Assembly (NCBI GenBank): GCA_016713535.1
Contig: JADJOY010000023.1
Span: forward strand, 1 to 64,000
DNA from: Deltaproteobacteria bacterium
GTDB taxonomy: Bacteria; JADJOY01
Length of the DNA stretch: 64,000 nucleotides
Direction of reading: 5' to 3'
Below are positions 50,266 through 58,657 of this stretch, piece by piece. A program made the translations under genes and the position numbers. The notes beneath the pieces were generated by a model. The model was not told the DNA's origin. It ran no database searches and saw nothing but the letters and a program-made list of their open reading frames with translations. Position 1 is the stretch's first letter, and each line of letters begins with the position of its first letter.

Positions 50266-51445
50266 CCGTGTGGTCGTCATCGACGACCGACTCCGCAAGG
50301 TCTTCCACTTCTACATCTCGCTGTTTCCCAACTACCGCGAGGCCGGTCGCGCGGTGGGAGTCGGCAAGGACACGATCGCGAAGTACGCCACCGAGAGCAC
50401 CAACATGGCGTACCCGATCTACCTGTCGATGACGAGCGAGATCCAGCGGCGCGTACCCCGCAAGCAAATCCTCGAGGTCTTCGGGCGCACCGGGCTCGAT
50501 CGGTGGCCTGTCGAGATCCGCTCCAAGAATGGCGGACAGATCGACAACGTGATGTTCGAGATCACGCCGGGCATCCGCCGATTGATCCAGCACTTCACCG
50601 AGGCTTTCCCCAACCGCAGCCAGGCGGCGCGTGCGCTCGACCTCAACCCGCGGACGCTCAAGGCCTACGCGAACGGTCAGATCCAATGCTTCCCGCGTAG
50701 CCGGTTCAAGCGGATGGTCGACATCCTGCGCGAGCACGGCGAGGAAGAAGAAGTGCTGCTCGAGATGGTGGGGTCGAACGAGTGGGAAGCGGTGATCCGC
50801 GAGCGCACCCGCTCGGAAACGCTCTACCTCGACCGCGAACAGCTCCTCGAACGCCTCGTCGAGTTCTTGGTCTCGGGCGACGTCGACCTGAAGAACGTCA
50901 GCCGACCGATCTACAACGCCTGCCGCCGGTACTTCGGCTCACTCGGTCCAGCCTCCGACGCCGCGATGGACTTCTTCATCGACCGCACCGAGAAGCGCTG
51001 CCGCGCGCTCGTGCAGGCGGGAAAGATCACCGAGGCGCAGGAGCTGGTGCTGCGGTTCGAGAAGGCGCTTCGCGCCTATACCGGCAAGATCAAGGCGCGG
51101 GTCCATGCGGCGCGCCGCGACTCCAAGATCGAATGGCAAGAGCGCGTGGTGCAGATGGTGCGGCGCAAGGATCGGATCAAGGACCTGATCCAGAAGGAGA
51201 GCCAGTTCCACCCCGACATCAACGGGCGCCCCGAACACGAGAAGATGCGGTTCGTGTACCCGTACCTGAAAGGGTTCCGGCTCTATTCGCGCGACCTGAC
51301 CTATCGGCCGGGCGAGCTTCTCTTCCATCCCTTGTTCGGGATGGGACGAGTGGTCGACGTGGTCGACCGGGGCCACATGCGCGTGGCGTTCGGGGCGAAG
51401 TTCGGTCCCAAGCTGCTCGCCTTCCAGCCCGCGCGGCTCGCCTGA
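50219..51445 (+). CDS. Duplicated-HTH protein with C-terminal tudor/KOW-like domain, novel architecture
   Basis: 408 residues from ATG 50219; GTG 50258 is an alternative start. Two similar helix-turn-helix segments occur at about 24-78 (FPNYREAGRAVGVGKDTIAKY) and 118-172 (FPNRSQAARALDLNPRTLKAY). A charged helical middle (residues ~200-340; RTEKRCRALVQAGKITEAQ, KIKARVHAARRDSKIEWQ) follows. The C-terminal domain reads LTYRPGELLFHPLFGMGRVVDV...MRVAFGAKFGPKLLAF, resembling the DUF3553/CarD-like beta-barrel that contacts RNA polymerase or DNA. No signal peptide. It is likely a DNA- or transcription-machinery-binding protein of undescribed type. Confidence 0.8.
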   Translation: MPGAKSKSSTSKPVDDRVVVIDDRLRKVFHFYISLFPNYREAGRAVGVGKDTIAKYATESTNMAYPIYLSMTSEIQRRVPRKQILEVFGRTGLDRWPVEIRSKNGGQIDNVMFEITPGIRRLIQHFTEAFPNRSQAARALDLNPRTLKAYANGQIQCFPRSRFKRMVDILREHGEEEEVLLEMVGSNEWEAVIRERTRSETLYLDREQLLERLVEFLVSGDVDLKNVSRPIYNACRRYFGSLGPASDAAMDFFIDRTEKRCRALVQAGKITEAQELVLRFEKALRAYTGKIKARVHAARRDSKIEWQERVVQMVRRKDRIKDLIQKESQFHPDINGRPEHEKMRFVYPYLKGFRLYSRDLTYRPGELLFHPLFGMGRVVDVVDRGHMRVAFGAKFGPKLLAFQPARLA

Positions 51446-51490
51446 ACCTTTGCTTCCGATCGCCGCCTCGCCGGTTCCCGGCGTCGTGGC

Positions 51491-51532
51491 GAGGCCTGAC
51501 GGAGCCGCGCGGGCGCGGCTCCGTCAGGCCTC
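51491..51532. terminator. Strong bidirectional terminator hairpin
   Basis: A perfect 20-bp inverted repeat, 51491-51510 against 51513-51532, with a 2-nt centre (GG). It sits between convergent genes, and the stop codon of the minus-strand gene (51524-51526) lies inside the stem. There is no obvious U tract, but the stability is very high. Confidence 0.75.
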
Positions 51533-52381
51533 CGTCTCCGCACCGAGGCGGTCGAGAAGCTCGCGCATCGAGGCGAAGGCGCGTCGCATGCGCGAGCCAG
51601 GCGAAAGGACCTGTGCACCATCTACGAGCACGACGCGTCCCTCCCGGCACGCGGGTACGTCGCCGAGTTCGAGCATCTCCTCCCGATGCTTGGGCCGGAA
51701 TCGATAGGGGTCGCTCGCCAGCAGCAAGACCGCCGGGCTCGCGCTCACCAAGTCGGCGAGCTCCACCGGCAAGGGCGCGTCGCCCTTGCCCGGGAAAACG
51801 TTGTCGAGCCCATGCAGGGTCATGAAGTCCGAGACGTACGACTGGGCCGGGATCGCGAGATAGGGATCCTTCGAGACGAGGCAGGCTGCTCGGACGCGCG
51901 CGCGTCCGCGGGCCCACAGCTTGCTCGCGGCGAGCTCGGCGCGGATCTCGTGCACGAGCGAGGCCGCCTGCTCCTCACGATCGACGAGGATGCCGAGTGT
52001 CTCGAGATTGGCGATCGCTTCCTCCACCGTCTTCACGTGCACCACGAAGAGCGGCACCTTCGCGCCGAGCTTTTCGAGGTCCTCGAGGCGGTTGTGCTCG
52101 AGATCCGCGAGCACGAGATCGGGCGTGAGGTCCGCGACTCGCTGGAGGTCGGTGTCCTTGGTAGTCATGGGACGCACGAGCCCACGCACCCGCTCACCAC
52201 GAGCCTGTGCACCACCCTTGCGGTTTCCCACCAGGTCGTCGTCGAGCCCGAGATCGCTCAGCGTCTGCGTGATCGTCGGCGATAGCGACACGACGCGGCG
52301 CGGGTAGCGAAGCAGCTCGCGCCGCGTGCCCGTTCCGTCGGTGATCGAAATGAACTCGAGCGCGGCGGCGCGAACACCCAT
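51524..52381 (-). CDS. Cobalamin-type (BtuF-like) substrate-binding protein without signal peptide
   Basis: 285 residues from ATG 52381, overlapping a short upstream reading frame as TGATG. The helical-backbone metal-receptor fold shows YPRRVVSLSPTITQTLSDLGLDDDLVG, LTPDLVLADLEHNRLEDLEKLGAKVPLFVV, VKTVEEAIANLETLG and PYLAIPAQSYVSDFMTLHGLDNVFP. These parallel BtuF and siderophore-binding proteins. No export signal is visible, and no permease or ATPase is next to it. Either it works in the cytosol or the true N-terminus was lost. The many B12-dependent radical SAM proteins here make a cobalamin role plausible. Confidence 0.75.
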   Translation of the reverse strand: MGVRAAALEFISITDGTGTRRELLRYPRRVVSLSPTITQTLSDLGLDDDLVGNRKGGAQARGERVRGLVRPMTTKDTDLQRVADLTPDLVLADLEHNRLEDLEKLGAKVPLFVVHVKTVEEAIANLETLGILVDREEQAASLVHEIRAELAASKLWARGRARVRAACLVSKDPYLAIPAQSYVSDFMTLHGLDNVFPGKGDAPLPVELADLVSASPAVLLLASDPYRFRPKHREEMLELGDVPACREGRVVLVDGAQVLSPGSRMRRAFASMRELLDRLGAETEA

Positions 52382-52640
52382 CACGCACCTCTCGACGACG
52401 CGCCCCGCGGGGCCATGACTTCGCCAGCTCGCGGATGCGGAAAGAGCAGCACGAAACGTTGCAGCATGGCGCCGGCTCGGCTCGATTCGGAAACGGGCTC
52501 GGACGCTAACACGCCGAGTTCGAAGATACGCGTGCCCCTATCGAGAGGCAACCCGACGCGCGCTCGCGCACGGTGCCGCCCCCCTCCCACCGATGCCCCC
52601 AAGCTCCACACCGCCCTGAACCCGCTTACACTCGCACCTC

Positions 52641-53120
52641 ATGAACGATCTCGAGCGCGCCGAAGTCTCGACGCTCCTCGCGACCTTGCGCGGGCACGAT
52701 CGCCGTGCTCGCGACCGTGCCACCGCCGAGTTGTGGGAGCGGTGGTTCGACGAGAAGGGTACCCACGCGCGCCGCTGGCTCGAGCACGGCACCACGCTCC
52801 TCAGCGTCGACCGCGTCGGCGACGCGCTTTCCGTTTTCGAGCGGCTGGTCGCCAACCATCCCGATTTCGCCGAAGCCCACAACAAGAGAGCCACGGCGCT
52901 GTTCATCTTGCGGAGGCACGCGGAAGCGCGCGATGCCTGCCAGGAGACGTTACGCCTCAACCCGACGCACTTCGGCGCATGGCACGGGCTCGGGCTCTGT
53001 GAAATGGAGCTGGGTCACTATCGTGCCGCCGAACGAGCGTTCGGGCGAGCGCTCGAGATCCAGCCGCACCTCCCGCGCAACCGGGAGCTGCTCGAGCACT
53101 GCAGAACGCGGATCAACTGA
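52641..53120 (+). CDS. Tetratricopeptide-repeat protein
   Basis: 159 residues from ATG 52641. Three TPR units span the middle and C-terminal half: GTTLLSVDRVGDALSVFERLVANHPDFAEAHNKRA, TALFILRRHAEARDACQETLRLNPTHF and HGLGLCEMELGHYRAAERAFGRALEIQPHL. The N-terminus (LLATLRGHDRRARDRATAELWERWF) is helical. No signal or TM segment, so probably a cytoplasmic protein-binding adaptor. The partner is unknown. Confidence 0.85.
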   Translation: MNDLERAEVSTLLATLRGHDRRARDRATAELWERWFDEKGTHARRWLEHGTTLLSVDRVGDALSVFERLVANHPDFAEAHNKRATALFILRRHAEARDACQETLRLNPTHFGAWHGLGLCEMELGHYRAAERAFGRALEIQPHLPRNRELLEHCRTRIN

Positions 53121-53165
53121 CCCGAGGCATCCCGAGCTCCGTAGACCCGGCGCGCTTCGCGCACG

Positions 53166-53678
53166 TCACTCTTCGCCCGAGCCCTCGATCTCGGGGAGAC
53201 CCACCAGGAAGTGTGCGTTGGCGGACGCCACCGGCTTCTCCCGATCGCGCTGCCACGCCCGCACGAAGACGTTGACCACGCGACGTCCTTGCTTCGTCAC
53301 GAAACCTTGTGCGAGCACGTCTTCGGTCGCCGCCGAGCGCAGGTAGTCGATGGTGAGGTTGATGATCCTGGGAACACCGGTGCCGTCGACGTTCCACAGC
53401 ACGGTCATGAGACCCGTGATCTCGAGGAGAGCTCCGACGGTGCCGCCGTGAAGGGCGGGGAGCACGGGGTTGCCGACGAGTCGGTCGGCGTAGCGCATCC
53501 GCCCGAGGAGCTCGCCATCGACGACCTCCGCCGAGATGCCGAGGAAGCGCGCATACGGGATCCCGGCGACCAACATGCCAGGGTCGGACGCGCGGCGCGC
53601 CTCCTCGACTCGTTGCGCCCAGCGCGTCGAGGTGACGTCGCGATCACGCTCCGCGTCCGATGCGCCCGACGGGCTCAC
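53166..53678 (-). CDS. Hotdog-fold thioesterase (PaaI type), second of a pair
   Basis: 170 residues from GTG 53678, which overlaps the stop of its paralogue as GTGA. Hotdog signature regions are FLGISAEVVDGELLGRMRY, NPVLPALHGGTVGALLEITG, INLTIDYLRSAATEDVLAQGFVTKQGRRVVNVFVRAW and ASANAHFLVG. It hydrolyses acyl-CoA thioesters in the cytoplasm; the acyl group is unknown. It is coupled to the 53675 gene, and the two may form a heteromer. Confidence 0.85.
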   Translation of the reverse strand: MSPSGASDAERDRDVTSTRWAQRVEEARRASDPGMLVAGIPYARFLGISAEVVDGELLGRMRYADRLVGNPVLPALHGGTVGALLEITGLMTVLWNVDGTGVPRIINLTIDYLRSAATEDVLAQGFVTKQGRRVVNVFVRAWQRDREKPVASANAHFLVGLPEIEGSGEE

Positions 53679-54151
53679 GACGACTTCCTGTGCCGACGAG
53701 TCAGCATGAATGCGCCGGCGGCCGAGGCCACGGGATCCTCCGGGCTGTCGTGATACGCCAAGGCGCGAGCGAACGCCACGTGGCGCGTGAGCCTGTAGCA
53801 CTCGGCTCGTGCGATCACGTCCCGTCCCGCCGTCGCCGGGCGAAGGTAGTCGATCCGCAGGTCGAGAGTCGCCACCGCCGCCGGCCGGACCAGGGCCGCC
53901 ATCACGGCCATGCCACACGCACCATCGAGCAATGCCGTGATGACGCCACCGGCAAGCACACCGTTCACGGGATCGCCGACCAGATCGCCTCGGTATGGCA
54001 GCCGCATCAGGCCGCCGCCCGGCCACACGTCCGAGAGCTCGATGGCGAGCTCCCGGTTGAGCGGGATGCCCTCCATGCAGATCTGGCGGAGCACATCGAG
54101 CCGAGGGCGCGCCTCCGAGATCGGGCCGGTGCGATCGCCCGCCGGTGTCAT
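53675..54151 (-). CDS. Hotdog-fold thioesterase (PaaI type), first of a pair
   Basis: 158 residues from ATG 54151; the longer frame to 54337 is rejected as arginine-rich read-through. The motifs parallel the coupled downstream gene: LSDVWPGGGLMRLPYRGDLVG, NGVLAGGVITALLDGACGMAVM, LDLRIDYLRPATAGRDVIARAECYRLTRHVAFARAL and ASAAGAFML. Expected acyl-CoA thioesterase. Tandem PaaI-like pairs of this kind are common in proteobacteria. Confidence 0.85.
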   Translation of the reverse strand: MTPAGDRTGPISEARPRLDVLRQICMEGIPLNRELAIELSDVWPGGGLMRLPYRGDLVGDPVNGVLAGGVITALLDGACGMAVMAALVRPAAVATLDLRIDYLRPATAGRDVIARAECYRLTRHVAFARALAYHDSPEDPVASAAGAFMLTRRHRKSS

Positions 54152-54320
54152 GGGGGGCAAGAGTAGCGCACGTGTGGACAGGGTCAGCCCCCGCGCCGTT
54201 GCTGACGGCGAGGGCCGGCCGCTAGCATCGCGCCGCGCGGCGAATGGAGCGAGTTGCCGTGCCTTGGCGCAATGGCCGGGGACTCCATCATCCCGTACGC
54301 CCGAGCGCGAGCGAGTCCTG

Positions 54321-55685
54321 ATGCGAGTCGCCCTCATCCATCCGCACCTGTTTCACCATCCAGCGCCCAGCCTCCCGAGTGGTCTGGCATGGCTCGCCGC
54401 CATGCTGCGCGCCCGCGGTCACCGGGTTCGACTGCTGGATCTCTCCTTCGTGTGGAACCGCAGTCGAGCCATCCCGCGGTTCCTCGCCGAAGTCGAACCC
54501 GATGTCATCGCCCTCGGCGTCCCCTACCTCGACAACGACTGCGCATACCACGCGCTGAGCTTCCTGCCCGGCACGCGGTGGGTCGCCGACGCGTTGCGGG
54601 CCTCGTGCCGTGCGCCGATCGTCGCGGGCGGCTGGGGGGTGACCCGCGCCCCTCTCGACACCTTGAGGTACCTGGGGTTGCCGTTGGGCTTCGTCGGCGG
54701 CGACCTCGGACGGAGCGCGGACTGGCTCGAGGCCGTGGCGAACGGAAGTGCCGAGACCGAGATCCCGGGCTCGGTCCGGTGGGACGGCGTCGCGTACCGC
54801 GCCACCCCGGCGGTGCCCGACCCAGTCAGAACCGCATTCTACCCCGCCGCAGGCGCACACGATCTGATCGCGATCTCGCGACACGAGGCGCACGGCGGCG
54901 CCGCCGTGATCCCGGTCGCCTTCTCGCAGGGGGCCGCACCATGCCGGCGGGAGGCCGCGGAGATCGACCACGAGCTCGGCGTCCTCCAGGCGACCTCGCG
55001 AGCACGACGAGTGCTGTTCGCGGGCTTGCGCGTGGGGGCTGACCCCGAGGCGGACGATGGTCTACTCGAGCGCCTGGCGATGCGGGGGCCGGCGCTCGGG
55101 TGGGAGATGGACGCGAGGCCCGGCGCAGTGACGGTCGAGCGAATGGCGGTCGCGGCACGGGCCGGCGCACGCGCGCTGCGGCTCAGGCTGGAGAACCCCG
55201 ACGAACAGGACCTGCTACTGCGCGCGGTAGAGCGCGTCCTGGGGACGATCCCCGTTCTCGTCGAGCTCTGCCTGGGCGGTCCCACCGAGACGATCCACTC
55301 GATGGCGCGGACGCTCCGTGCCGTTTCTGTGCTCAGCGAACGACGCGTGCGCCTCGTGCTCCGCCCGGGCAGCCGATTGTGGTCACCGGCGGGCGACGAC
55401 GCGTACGAGCGACGGAGCAGTGGGGCGGGCGACTCGTACGTATGGCCACGCTTCGGTTTCGCTCGGGCGACCGCGGGCTCGCTGCGCGATCGGCTCCGGT
55501 CCGCCAGCGCCGCACGCCCCGGCGTGAGCGTGGACTCGGACGCCTACGCACCGTGGCAACGGCTGGCGCACGCCGCGAGCCGGCGCAGTGGCGTGTGGCC
55601 GGCGTGGACACTCGACCGGCACGTGGCCGACGTCGGCAAACGGTTGCGGGGTGGGCTAATCGAAAGAGTACCTTTCCGAAACTAG
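54321..55685 (+). CDS. B12-binding / radical SAM-like protein lacking the cluster cysteines
   Basis: 454 residues from ATG 54321. The first ~175 residues read as a cobalamin-type Rossmann domain (ALIHPHLFHHPAPSLPSGLAWLAAMLRARGHRVRLLDL, DVIALGVPYLDND, VAGGWGVTRAP, FVGGDL). The following region resembles a radical SAM barrel. Where CxxxCxxC should stand the sequence is AFSQGAAPCRREAAE, leaving one cysteine. A 4Fe-4S cluster is therefore unlikely. It is probably a non-radical relative, or a regulator or partner subunit. A PQQ-type propeller gene follows 50 bp later. Confidence 0.75.
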   Translation: MRVALIHPHLFHHPAPSLPSGLAWLAAMLRARGHRVRLLDLSFVWNRSRAIPRFLAEVEPDVIALGVPYLDNDCAYHALSFLPGTRWVADALRASCRAPIVAGGWGVTRAPLDTLRYLGLPLGFVGGDLGRSADWLEAVANGSAETEIPGSVRWDGVAYRATPAVPDPVRTAFYPAAGAHDLIAISRHEAHGGAAVIPVAFSQGAAPCRREAAEIDHELGVLQATSRARRVLFAGLRVGADPEADDGLLERLAMRGPALGWEMDARPGAVTVERMAVAARAGARALRLRLENPDEQDLLLRAVERVLGTIPVLVELCLGGPTETIHSMARTLRAVSVLSERRVRLVLRPGSRLWSPAGDDAYERRSSGAGDSYVWPRFGFARATAGSLRDRLRSASAARPGVSVDSDAYAPWQRLAHAASRRSGVWPAWTLDRHVADVGKRLRGGLIERVPFRN

Positions 55686-55735
55686 CCGAGGTAACATCCG
55701 CGAAGCCGACCGAAACCGACACGATCCGGGAATCC

Positions 55736-56820
55736 ATGGCTTCTCCGACGACCACCACGGTTCTCACTCAGGAAGAGATCAAGGTTCCCTGGAAGCTCTT
55801 CCGGGCCAACCACCAGCGCAGCGGGCAGGTTGCCGCAATGAACCCGTGCGGCTCACCGGCGTTCGGTGGGAGCTGCGTGTCGGTCGCGTCACGTGGTCGT
55901 CGCCGGCCATCGACGACGACACCGTCTACATCGGGCTCGAAGACGGCGCGTTGCTGGCGATCGACGCTCGCTCCGGCAAGCGCGTGTGGCGCTACCGGAC
56001 CGGCGGCGCGGTGCTGAGCTCCCCGGCGCTGGACGGTGATCTAGCCCTGGTGGGCTCGGAGGACCAGAACCTCCACGCGGTCGATCGCAAGGTGGGTGTG
56101 GCACGCTGGACCACCGCCCTCGGTGGGGCAGTCACCAGCTCGCCTTTGGTCAAGGGCGGACGGATCTTCGTCGGCTCGTGGGACGAGAACCTCTACTGCC
56201 TTTCGTCGAAGGACGGCTCGGTGTTGTGGACACATCCGACCGGAGGGCGCGTCTGGAGCTCGCCGGCGCTCGCGGATGACACGGTGGTGGTCGCGTCCGC
56301 TTCGGGCTACATCCTCGCTCTCGACCCCCGTGACGGCTCGCGGAAGTGGCGCTTCAAGGCGCGCAACCGCATCTACTCGACACCCGCCATCGCCAACGGC
56401 TCCGTGTTCGTGGGCTGCCACGACGGGAACCTCTACGCCGTGGACATGAAGTCGGGAAAGCGTCGTTACGCTATCGAGACCAAGGACAAGATCCGCTCCT
56501 CACCGGCCGTCGTCGAGGGCAAGGTCCTGTTCGGATCCGAGGACGGGAAGTTCCACTGCATCGACGCCGCGAGCGGCGAGCAGCGATGGGTGTTCGACGC
56601 CAAGGGCGGGATCGACTCCTCGCCGGCGGTGAGCGGAGACACCGTGCTCTTCGGCACGCTCGCGAACCGCGTGCATGCCCTCGATCTGCACACCGGTGCG
56701 GAGCGCTGGGGCTTCTCGACGGATGACTGGGTCGACTCGAGTCCGGCGATTTGGGGCCGTCTGATCGTCTTCGGGTCGTACGACGGGCACCTATACGGTC
56801 TCGAGTTCGACACCGAGTGA
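55736..56820 (+). CDS. PQQ-type beta-propeller protein (frameshift near the N-terminus)
   Basis: From ATG 55736 (TQEEIKVPWKLFRANHQRSG) the frame shifts at 55843-55845 (CCC). One extra C joins it to RLTGVRWELRVGRVTWSSPA and about 320 residues of regular PQQ-like blades: SSPAIDDDTVYIGLEDGALLAID, SSPALDGDLALVGSEDQNLHAVD, SSPLVKGGRIFVGSWDENLYCL, SSPALADDTVVVASASGYILAL and later repeats, seven or eight in all. No signal peptide is seen on the restored start. A binding or scaffolding role is expected; no quinoprotein catalytic residues were found. Confidence 0.82.
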
Positions 56821-56853
56821 CCGCATCGTCCGAGACGCGCATGCGCGTCCGGC

Positions 56854-57159
56854 TCAGTCCGCCTCTTCGTCCTCGTCGAGGAAGAACCGGCGCTTGCGGA
56901 CGTAGAACACCTCGAGGTCCCGACGTGCGGTCGCGAAGTCGCCGCCGTCGACGTGGATCATCAGCGCCATCTCCTTGGCGCGGTTGATGATCGTCACCTG
57001 CTGCCAGTCTTCCTCGAAGATCTCGACGTCGAGCCCATCGAGCAGACCCTGCACCGTGCGCAGGAACTCCGCCGACTCCATCTGCGCGGCGCGCCTGCGC
57101 TCGAGTTCCAGCCAACGTTCGTGCGCCCGATCGGGCGGGGACGGATCCTTGCTCGCCAT
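56854..57159 (-). CDS. Small acidic-tailed protein, function unknown
   Basis: 101 residues from ATG 57159, with GGAGAGACC upstream as likely ribosome site. It has a charged N-terminus (SPPDRAHERWLELERRRAAQ), a mixed core (FLRTVQGLLDGLDVEIFEEDWQQVTIIN, MALMIHVDGGDFATARRDLEVFYVRKRR) and an acidic end (LDEDEEAD). No signal or TM. I do not recognise the family. Confidence 0.65.
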   Translation of the reverse strand: MASKDPSPPDRAHERWLELERRRAAQMESAEFLRTVQGLLDGLDVEIFEEDWQQVTIINRAKEMALMIHVDGGDFATARRDLEVFYVRKRRFFLDEDEEAD

Positions 57160-57367
57160 CGGTCTCTCCGGGGCGCCCAGCCTATGGACCACCGCCGACC
57201 CGCGCAAGGAGAGCCGACCCGCGATGTGCCCTGAGACGACAGATCCGCAGTGGGCCCTTCTCTCGCCGTAGGGCGCATGCTACCGTCACACGCTTTGCCT
57301 GCCACCCGGCATTCGATCCGTCGGCCCTGCCGTCCTCGATCGAGCACGCCGCATCCGGAGGTCGCCC

Positions 57368-57457
57368 TTGGGTAGCGTGGTCAAGAAGCGTCGCAAGAAG
57401 ATGCGCAAGCACAAGTACAAGAAGTTGCTGTCCCGGATGCGCCACAAGAAGAAGTAA
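57368..57457 (+). CDS. bS22-type (AURKAIP1/COX24 domain) mini ribosomal protein
   Basis: 29 residues from TTG 57368 with a perfect GGAGG ribosome site 6 nt upstream (57357-57361). The sequence starts GSVVKKRRKKMRKHKYKKLL and ends SRMRHKKK, nearly all Lys/Arg/His. This matches the very small AURKAIP1/COX24-domain proteins that bind the bacterial small ribosomal subunit (bS22). It is too short for normal gene callers. It stands alone between a convergent small gene and a hairpin at 57497. Confidence 0.8.
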   Translation: MGSVVKKRRKKMRKHKYKKLLSRMRHKKK

Positions 57458-57496
57458 CGTCGCCTCCTCCGTCTGCGCTCCTCGGTGCAGTTCTCT

Positions 57497-57522
57497 CGCG
57501 ACCGCCCCCGCGGGCGGTCGCG
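57497..57522. terminator. Hairpin terminator after the mini ribosomal gene
   Basis: CGCGACCGCCC pairs with GGGCGGTCGCG (11 bp) around a 4-nt loop (CCGC), 39 bp after the stop at 57457. No U tract follows. Confidence 0.5.
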
Positions 57523-57648
57523 TGTGAGCAACGATACGATCGGCGCCGAGGTGGTTACCAGCCGTGCCCACCCGCGGCCGGACGGTTGTGCGCCACCGAG
57601 CGCGAGCGATAGCATCGTCTGCCACGCTCGATCGGAGGGTACCGTCGA

Positions 57649-58657
57649 ATGGAGCCGAGCCGCATCCGCCGTTGCCACGGTCCCGACGGCACCGAGCTCC
57701 ACATCGAGGAATACGGTACGGGCGAACCGCTCGTCCTGTGCAACGGTGTAGTCTGCACGATCGGGCCGTACTGGCGGTTCCTGATCCATCATCTGGCGAA
57801 GATCGGTCGGGTCATCGCCTGGGATTACCGCGGTCACGGCCGGTCCGCCGTTCCCGCTGACCTCGAAACCTGTCGAATCGAGGATCACGCCGCGGACCTG
57901 CGCGCCGTACTCGACGCCGTCGGCGTGCGACGCGCCACTCTGATCGGTCACAGCATGGGCTGCCAGGTGATCCTGGAAGCCTACCGGCAATTCCCGGAGC
58001 GCATCCGCGCGCTCGTGCCGATCTGCGGGACTCACGGCCGCCCGTACCGGACCTTCTACGGCAACGACCTGCTCGAGCGCTTCTACGACCCCTCTTGCGC
58101 GAGGTCCGCAAGCACCACGAGGTGGTGCGTCAGATCGCGGACGTCGTGAAGCGAACGCCGATCCCGCAGCTCATGGCGCGGACCGGCGCGGTGCACTGGT
58201 ACCTCACCCCGTGGTCGACGATGGAGGACTACTTCGACCACGTGTTCTCGATGAACCTCGAGTTCCTGTTCACGGTGGTGCGGCGGATGGGCGAGCACAG
58301 CGCCGAGGACGTCCTCCCGGCGTCCGCGTGCCGACCCTGATCGTCGCGGGCGAGAAGGACCCCTTCACGCCGCCGGCCGTCGCATGGGAGATGCACCGCG
58401 AGATCCGAGGGTCGGAGATCCTGGTCGTGCCGAACGGCACGCACGTCGCGCAGGTCGAGCACCCCGACCTGGTGGCGCTGCGGATCGAGAAGTTCCTGAG
58501 CGATCACGGGATCCTCTCGAGCGGCCCGCCACGGCCGGCCGCGGCGCGGCGCGCTCCCGCCAACGGCCGCGCTCGCGCTGCGTCTGGCCGCGCGCGTCGA
58601 GCCCGTCGCGCACCGGCGCCACGCCGTCCCTCCCGACCCGCGTCCAGTGCGAGCTGA
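57649..58657 (+). CDS. Alpha/beta hydrolase (two frameshifts)
   Basis: From ATG 57649, with GGAGGG about 9 nt upstream. The markers are GEPLVLCNGVVCTIGPYW, WDYRGHGRSAVP, the nucleophile elbow GHSMGC, the acid loop VPTLIVAGEKDPFTPP and the late VPNGTHVAQVEHPD. The frame breaks at 58089-58092 (CCCC) and 58319-58320 (GG). One added base at each gives RFYDPLLREVRKHHEVV and AEDVLPGVRVPTLIVAG. The C-terminus is a long Arg/Ala-rich tail of about 50 residues. It ends at 58657, overlapping the next gene's GTG start by 11 bp. The substrate is unknown. Confidence 0.8.

Noticed and set aside
52381-52611. Short minus-strand frame ending at TGATG before the BtuF-like gene
   Set aside because: The only credible part is about 28 codons, with no ribosome site or recognisable domain. 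It could be a leader peptide but cannot be supported.
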